Positions 56,853 to 64,000 of a stretch of 64,000 bases of DNA are shown here, piece after piece. Below the pieces are notes generated by a model. The model saw only the letters and a program-made list of their open reading frames with translations, was not told the DNA's origin and ran no database searches. The DNA comes from Plantago ovata (Eukaryota > Streptophyta > Magnoliopsida > Lamiales > Plantaginaceae). A program made the position numbers and the translations under genes. The DNA lies in NCBI GenBank assembly GCA_028274465.1, contig CM051456.1:100283050-100347049 (forward strand). Direction: 5' to 3'. Within the stretch, counting starts at the first letter, position 1; each line of letters starts with the position of its first letter.

Positions 56853-58817
56853 ATGGGGAAGGGTGCAAATTGGTGTTTAATGGTGGTGGTTTTTGTTGGT
56901 TTCGTGTGTGGATCATCATATGCAGATGAGGAGCAGCCCAAAATAGGGATCTATGAGCTGCAGAATGGAAATTTCACTGTTAAGATCACCAATTATGGTG
57001 CCACTCTTCTCTCTTTTGTTCTTCCTGACAAGAATGGTTAGTATATTACTCCATACATTTTCTTGTTTTTTTTTTTAAGAGACAGTTAATGAATTCTGTT
57101 TTATTTTATGCAATTCCTGTTAATTTGTTTCAGGCAAATTGGACGACATTGTGCTTGGTTGTGAGTCTCTCGATGGATATAAGGTCAGTTGATTCATCGC
57201 ATTCTGGACTATAATAAAGTCGAGTCATGGGAAAATATACTGGGCTAACTCATTTTAGATATGAATTTTTTATTTTTTACACTGTTTAATCATCTCATGT
57301 CAACCTTGTATTTTATTGTTTTGGCTATGGCATTTATCATTTGAAACATTGTTTTAAAAGAAAAATAGTTCAATTAATAGCCATAAGCCCATGACTAAGT
57401 CGCTTGATGGGTGGGTTTGAGCTTTGTGTCTTGTTTTCTTGAAACGGCCAAAATTATGATATAATAAGAAGAGCATAAGAAATCTTGAACCCAGTTGTCG
57501 TGTACTTCGTAAGATACAACTCTCCCAGCTGCATTTTTCAGATTCATGAAACGCGAACCCCAACACCTTACTTAATTCTTTCCATTGTGTTAAATTGCGA
57601 TTAATTGGGATAGCCTTTGTTGATGCCAACAGATTAGCCTGAATAAATATTTACATGATTAACAACATCTGACAGAATGATACAACATACTTTGGTGGCC
57701 TGGTTGGGCGTGTAGCTAATAGAATTGGGGGTGCTAACTTCACATTTAATGGAGTTACTTATCAATTGACTGCCAATGACCATGGCAACACACTCCATGG
57801 TAACCTTATCTCTATCACTTCCCTATCTGTCCTTAGCATCACACTATCACACAATGCTTCATTAAACAACTTCGAAACAAATTATCTCTAATGTACGTTA
57901 AACTAAACATCAGGTGGGACCAGAGGATTCGGTGACGTTATATGGACTGTCGAAAAGCATGTCAAAGACAGTCATCTAACTCTCTCTTATCACAGCAAAG
58001 ATGGCGAACAAGGTGAGAATTTTTCCCTTTGTCATGCATAATTTTGGATGCCATTCCAAGTGACAGATCACAAATTCAAGGATGTAACTAACTCCTTTAC
58101 TTTAAGTGCTTAACCAACTGAGCCACCATATAAATTAAACTGGTTTTCATTGTTTCAATTCTTGTTCTTCTTTTGATGTGTGAATTAACTACAGGATTTC
58201 CCGGTGAACTCCATGTGATGGTAACGTACATGTTCATTGGAAACAAGTTCGGTATAGAAATGGAAGCAGTGCCTCTAAACAAGGCGACTCCAGTGAACCT
58301 AGCATCCCACACATACTGGAATCTGGCAGGCCACACGAGTGGTGACATACTTTCTCATACGATACAGCTCTTGGGCTCAGCAATCACACCTGTGAACGGC
58401 AAACTTATCCCGACTGGGGAAATAACACCTGTAAAGGGAACACCATTCGATTTCCTGCAGCCTCGTAAAATTGGAAGTCAGATCAATGAGCTTCCAGGTG
58501 GATATGATATCAACTACGTGTTGGACAGGACTGGAAGTGGAAAGCATTTCACAATGGTGGCGGTTGTGCACGAAGAGAAATCGGGAAGAAAGATGGAACT
58601 GTGGACTGATCAGCCCGGAGTTCAGTTTTACACCGGTAACATGATTACTGATGCTGTAGGGAAAGGTGGATTCATTTACCATGCGCATGCTGGATTGTGT
58701 TTAGAGACACAAGGATTTCCGGATTCTGTCAACCATCCCAATTTTCCTTCACAGATCGTGAATCCAGGGGAGAAATATAGGCATGTTATGGTATACAGGT
58801 TTACTACTACAAGCTAG
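56853..58817 (+). CDS. Aldose 1-epimerase (galactose mutarotase-like), five exons
   Basis: Exons 56853-57036, 57134-57183, 57676-57799, 57914-58012, 58195-58817; every intron is GT-AG and the exons sum to 1080 bases, 359 residues plus stop. It interconverts alpha and beta anomers of sugars such as glucose and galactose. Residues 1-24 form a hydrophobic signal peptide (MVVVFVGFVCGSSYA), so a secreted or cell-wall form is likely. Family motifs: GRVANRI (Arg90), NTLHGG (His119), SHTYWNL (His191, proposed acid) and CLETQGFPDS (Glu323, proposed base). Length fits plant relatives. It is the only intact host gene seen; both sides are transposons. 58818-59133 is its 3' flank, with AATAAA near 59085. 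Confidence 0.93.
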
Positions 58818-59133
58818 TTTAGTGATCCTTTTTATCTTCATTTCCATGTTATTAAGAATTGTTTCCTGCAATTTAGAACGTACATCTCTTTATATATAGA
58901 ATTAATTTCACTTGATTTTTCTCTAAATTGTAATTAATTAGTTTGGGAATACTGGAGATTCCATCTTAATTACTTCTAGCAGGCTCCAAGCAAAATATTT
59001 CATGTGTTCTTGCCTTCTTGTTCTCATAAAAGCAGGGTAAGGATACCTGGGTTTTGAGTAGTTGACTATAGGAGTCTATGATGAAATAAATGTTGGGTTT
59101 TCCCTCTTGCTACCAAGATCGTGTTCACCATAG

Positions 59134-59824
59134 TGTTGGCGCCTTTACACTACTGAACCCAAATAAGACCACATAGTATTTCAGCTACAAAGATCAGAGA
59201 ATGACAAGACTAATAACAGGAAGAACAATGAAGCAAGAAACTGTAAAGAGCACACAAGGTTTTTAACGTGGTTCGGTTATGAATAAACCTACATCCACGG
59301 AGATCTGTAGATCTGAATCCACTAACAAGATAAGATGATTATAAGAAACCCCCAGTTTACAAGAACAGCAGATCTGGAACCTCACTTCCCTGCAATCTCA
59401 CTGATTTTCTCTCATCTATCTCTAGCTTACTCTCCAAGCAATAGCTACCTATCACTTAGTAAGCTTTCTCTCTCTAGGAATTGATCCTATCTACATCTTT
59501 GTGGTCTTGATCTGATCTGAGAATTATCACAAGCTAACAAGGAGTATTTATGATGCCATGTACCTCAATATTCCCTAACAACTACTCACAAGGCACCAAC
59601 TATCTCTCTCTGAAAAGGACAGTCCCATGTGTTCACACACAACCAATAGAAATTAGGTGCATGCATATCAAACCCATCAGTTGGACCTTGTCTTATAGCT
59701 AACCCATCTAGAAGCTTCCAGGAACGTGTTCCAACTGCTAGAATGCCTGAGAGCTTGTTAGAATTGAGATAACACCGGTGTTGATTTCGTACCAATCAGG
59801 GGTTCGGCAACCCCATGGTCAACA
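59134..59824 (-). repeat. 3' LTR of copia element 3
   Basis: TGTTGG to CAACA, 691 bases. On the minus strand it is preceded by GCTAAAGGTGGAGATTTG, a classic copia polypurine tract. It contains AACGTGGTTCGGTT near 59265, frequent in such LTRs. Confidence 0.75.
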
Positions 59825-60057
59825 CCCACAAATCTCCACCTTTAGCTCAATTCTCCAACAGCCAGTGTAGTCACCACACCAAGGAAAACATAGACACAGA
59901 TACACACACCCCTGAGGTTAGGATGCAGCCCCATCACATCTCTACGGTTAAGATGCGAACCCCTCCACATCTCTAAGGTTAAGATGCAAACCCCTCCACA
60001 CCTCTAAGGTTAAGATGCAACCCCATGGCCCCATCTCTAAGGTTAAGATGGTCCCCA
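59825..60057 (-). mobile_element. Copia element 3, internal stub with tandem repeat
   Basis: After the polypurine tract lies a tandem array at about 59911-60057 with a unit near 31 bases built on CTCTAAGGTTAAGATGCAA, about five copies with variation. It is then cut by the next copia LTR. No pol is left. Confidence 0.65.
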
Positions 60058-62142
60058 TGCCTGTAAGAAAATACGGTCAGAGTTACCCCTAGGGTACGCA
60101 GCGGAATTTCAAAAATTTTCTTAACATGCAGGTTAATTAATTATGTATATGCCGTATATATTTAAACACGACAATTAGAAGACTTACAGTACTCCAAAAG
60201 CAAGCACAACTTCCAAGTCTTCGTAATCATCCGGTGTATCTTCTCCTTCGTCGAAGTCGAAGATATCTGCAATGCTTTGATTATCTGCAAGACAATAAAA
60301 GTCAGTTTCCAGCTCCTTGAACCTCAACCTTGGTATCCACAGATGAACAGCTTATCAGAAAGAATGCTAGGATATTCTTTGTGTGTCCAAGAAGATGGGA
60401 CGACGTTTTCCTCCGGCGAGGGGTGGCGCTCGCGTGGCTATGTGGAGGTAGGGGAGAGCTTTTTGTTTTTCTCTAAAAAAGGTAGAATAATTCTCTAAGA
60501 TTTTGATACTGAAAAAACTATCTAATGACTTACTTATATAGTAGTCAATAGAAGCCTAAAGCATAAGCAATTAGACTTCATAAAGGAATAAGAATCTAAT
60601 TCTTATCGCACTAGGAAACCAATTTCAAGTCTAGATTCATTTCCAATCAAGTTAGAACTCAATCAGGAAAATCTAACTTATCCCTTGGTCTTCTAATAGA
60701 GGAAGGAGTCGAACTCCTTCCCCTATCTCAGCTGCGCGCGCGCCCAGGGAGATTAGGTGGGTCCCGATTTTGGGACCCACTTATAGTTCTAAGGCAATTC
60801 AAACTCCAAGTAGATTTTTCCCATGTGCATATATTAATTCCAAATTAACATATCCTTTCAATTCAAACCTCTATTATATTTCTAAAATATAATCTTTAAT
60901 TGTATTTACATAAAATACAATTAATTAGCCAATTCAATTAATAATTTCAAATCATTAATTGAGCCACAAAATATTATAATTAATTCCAAATCAATTATAA
61001 TTCATCAATCACAATTAATTCCAAATTAATTGCGATTCAATATTCAAGGATATTCGGATAAGCTGAATCACCACATAGTGTGACCCATAGGGCCTAATTT
61101 TATTAAGCAAGTCCTAGACTAGGCAAAATTAAATTCCTAGACGGTTCCATTTGTAATATTAATACATGAGGACGTTGAGAGGTTTCTCAAAGCAAACCCT
61201 TTCGTTGCGAAGTCTGTTGCGCTCAACGCGGCGATGGTAACGTCACTTCATCTGACTTACTCGAATGTATCTAGGATCGATGAAGTGTCTATCCCAATAA
61301 TACATCCACGGGCGTCTTCAGTGAGTTGCATGGTGAATCCAATATCTATTATGACTATCATAATAATATTGATACACTGGCCAGCGGTTTTACCAATCAC
61401 AACTATGAACGACTATGAGCAGTGCTCTCCTGTGCTACACATGAGAGATGAATCCTTCACAGAAACACTTATCATCCCCATTTGTATGTAGCCATAATCC
61501 TGGATCGTGTCTTGGGTCAACTGCTTATTCAGAGCTGACATCGACGGGTCCACCAAGGATATGGGGCAACAAATGTGATGATAAAGTCTTGTAAGTCCAA
61601 AGGACGACTGGCATCACTTCGACAACTTACCGGTTCCCATAGACACTTCGGTGTAGAGTATACATCGATGGGAGTGTCCGGTGGGTACTTCCATTGTTCG
61701 GTAATCATCCGTCGAACAACTATGCGCAGTTATGGGAACGTTTCTTGATTGTCCAACAATCCGTTCCGAGGCCGTGGAATCGGCTCACACTTGCTCCAAC
61801 AAGTATAACCTCCACACATACTAGTCTCAGCTGGTTCATTCAGACCCCTACATCCGAGATGAACCTTGACTCGGGAGAGTTTCGGATAGATGATAACTCA
61901 CATAGCTCCCACTATCTGTGTGATCGGTCATCTATCGAGGGGACATGTTTGATATCAATACAGACAGAAATAGAGATATGTCATGCTGCATGCCTGGTGT
62001 AATATAAATATGAAAGCGATACTCAATAGTCAAACAGCAAACATATATTATATTACGTTGACCTGTGTAATAGTACATATATGCCCTCTATAAGGGTTGC
62101 ATGCCCTTAATAAGGACTGTCTCTAGGACATATACACTATCA
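60058..62142 (-). repeat. 3' LTR of copia element 4
   Basis: The right boundary is clear: ACACTATCA at 62142 next to the polypurine tract (minus strand GTCCAAGTGGGAGATTG). The left boundary near TGCCTGTAAG at about 60058 is a guess. A relic of the same LTR family lies at 19721-20342. Confidence 0.6.
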
Positions 62143-62156
62143 ATCTCCCACTTGGA

Positions 62157-64000
62157 CTAGAGCCAGTCACCTTTATGCTTAATACCCAGATTAGCATAAT
62201 GTCTTAAGTGGACATCCACTGATAAGACCTTGGTGAAAGGATTAGCCACGTTATCCGTGGTAGAGTCACGTTCTATACTAACTTCTCCTCTATCAATAAT
62301 TTCACGTATAACGTGATACTTTCTAAGTACATGTTTGTTCTTGTTTGTAGATCTAGGCTCCTTAGCTTGAGCGACGGCGCCCGTATTGTCACAATAAATC
62401 GTTATTGGACTAGGAGCAGGAACAACCCTCAATTCCTTCATGAACTCTGAAATCCAGACAGCTTCTTTCGATGCTTCTGATGCAGCAATGTACTCGGCTT
62501 CTGTGAATGAGTCAGCAACCGTGACTTGCTTAGAACTCTTCCAACAGATAGCTCCTCCGTTCAATTTGAATACGTATCCTGTCTGTGACTTAAAGTCATC
62601 AGGATCTGATTCAAATCCAGCGTCGACATAACCAGACATCTTTAATTCTGGTTCTCCACCAAACACCAAGAACATCTCTTTAGTCCGTCGAAGGTACTTA
62701 AGAATGTTCTTCACAGAAGTCCAGTGAGGTACTCCTGGATTCTGTTGGTGTCCACAAGTGACACTAAGCGCATATGCCACATCGGGCCTTGTGTAATTCA
62801 TTGCATACATTATGGACCCTACTGCCGAAGCATAGGGCACACGACTCATTGCATTTCATTCTTCATCAGTTTTAGGACTATCCTTAACTGATAAGACAAT
62901 CTCATGCCTAGCGGGGAGAAAGCCTCTCTTTGAGTCGTCCATCTTATAACGCTTCAGTATTTTGTCGATGTAGGTGGACTGTGTCAATCCTAACATCCTC
63001 TTGGATCTATCTCTATAGATCTTGATCCCTAGGATGTAGTTCGCTTCACCCAAGTTCTTCATTGAGAAGGTACTTGATAACCAAACTTTAGTCTCTTCTA
63101 GCATAGAGACATTGTTTCCCATGATCAAAATGTCATCAACATAAATGATCATGAAAACAACTCCCTTGTCGCTGTGCCTAGTATAGACACAGGGATCTTC
63201 TACGCTTCTGACGAAGTCAAACGATTTGACAGTTTCATCAAAGCGGATGTTCCAGCTCCTAGACGCTTGCTTTATCCCATAGATGGATCTCTGTAATTTG
63301 CATACAACAGTTGGCCTGGTTTTACTAATAAAACCTTCCGGCTGTCCCATATAGACCTCTTCCTCAAGGTTGCCATTGAGGAAGGCAGTCTTTACATCCA
63401 TCTGCCATATTTCATAATCATAGTAGGCAGCTATTGCAAGTAGAATTCGAATAGACTTCAATTTTGCTACCGATGAAAAGGTTTCATCGTAATCGATGTC
63501 ATACATTTGCGTGTAGCCTTTTGCCACAAGTCTAGCCTTGTGCGTTTGTACCTTGCCATCGGCATATGTCTTTCGTTTAAAGACCCATTTGCACCCAATA
63601 GGTCTAACCCCTTGGGGCAAGTCTACCAAGCTCCAAACTTGGTTCAGGTACATGGAGTCCATTTCCAATTCCATGGCTTCTTTCCATTTGTCCGAGTCAA
63701 TATCAATTATTGCCTCTTTGTAGGTCTCGGGATCTTCCCGATCTGATAAGCCGACATCAAGTTCACTGATGTCTTCTATCATAAGGCTTTGCTTCTGAGG
63801 TCCTTTTCGGATCCTCTTCGACCTACGGAGCTCGACTGGTTCTGGTGCTTTTCTTTTCTGGCTTCGTGTAACACGAACATTATCAGTGGGCACTGATGCA
63901 GCTGGTCGCGCCCCGCGACCCTGTTCCCTAGCGGGAGGCTGCTCTTGTGCAACTTGTTGCACAGGTTGGTTGACAACGGGTTCTATTGGTGTGGTTTCAA
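62157..64000 (-). pseudogene. copia polyprotein: RT and RNase H, one in-frame stop, runs off window
   Basis: Open from the window edge at 64000 to 62157 in one frame, apart from TGA at 62858-62856. Motifs in order: basic linker (RRSKRIRKGPQK), KWKEAMELEMDSM, RT core (GCKWVFKRK, KARLVAKGYTQ, MDVKTAFLNGNLEEEVYM, QPEGF, YGIKQASRSW, YVDDILIMGN), VPYASAVGSIMYAM after the stop, and RNase H (GYVDAGF, SFTEAEYIAASEASKEAVW, DNTGAVAQ). The catalytic YVDD is intact. The stop is the only visible defect here; the 5' half is outside the window. Confidence 0.92.

Noticed and set aside
59911-60057. Possible CRISPR-like array
   Set aside because: Units are contiguous and diverged without regular spacers, in a plant transposon context; a minisatellite.

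Overview
The window is plant nuclear DNA, most likely from a eudicot with a repeat-rich genome. Evidence: plant-type LTR retrotransposons (pol-less Athila-like Ty3/gypsy elements, Sirevirus-like and other Ty1/copia), plant L1-type LINE fragments with an RNase H tail, CACTA, PIF/Harbinger, Mutator-like, Stowaway and Helitron pieces, and one intron-containing host gene. One 100-base run of N lies at 40199-40298. The species cannot be named from sequence alone.

Layout. 1-6396: plus-strand family A gypsy element (gag-pro end, leader intron, intact second ORF, structured 3' region, 3' LTR). 6397-10188: minus-strand truncated family A element, then an LTR scrap to 10773. 10774-19301: Sirevirus-like copia element (RT/RNase H end, hairpin array, broken env-position ORF, 3' LTR). 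19302-20455: CACTA end, old copia LTR, Stowaway and a small MITE. 20456-22056: LINE fragment. 22057-29356: nearly full minus-strand family A element. 29357-38036: family B gypsy tandem (LTR, internal, LTR, internal, LTR). 38037-40179: low-repeat DNA with exon-like segments, a tRNA-like pseudogene and a CACTA end. 40299-42099: second Sirevirus LTR. 42100-45555: relics, tandem duplications, a Helitron end. 45559-49529: PIF/Harbinger element with both genes, matching TSDs and strong subterminal hairpins. 49530-52650: repeats, a Helitron, microsatellites, relics. 52650-55039: LINE 3' end carrying a Mutator-like MITE with a 9-bp TSD. 55040-56071: CACTA end. 56853-58817: the only convincing host gene, a secreted-type aldose 1-epimerase in five exons. 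59134-64000: two minus-strand copia elements; the second runs off the window.

How parts relate. Families A and B encode gag and an aspartic protease but no reverse transcriptase, RNase H or integrase in any of four copies, so they must depend on enzymes made elsewhere. They share a tRNA-Asp-type primer site, a hairpin after the gag-pro stop whose stem covaries, hairpin plus polypurine modules, a purine tract, and clusters of GCG-N3-CGC palindromes in the LTRs and again after gag-pro. Copies of family A carry different second ORFs between conserved flanks. This shared non-coding architecture, rather than any host pathway, is the most interesting content. Most proteins here are broken; those that look intact are the ORF at 2280-3584, the PIF transposase and the epimerase.
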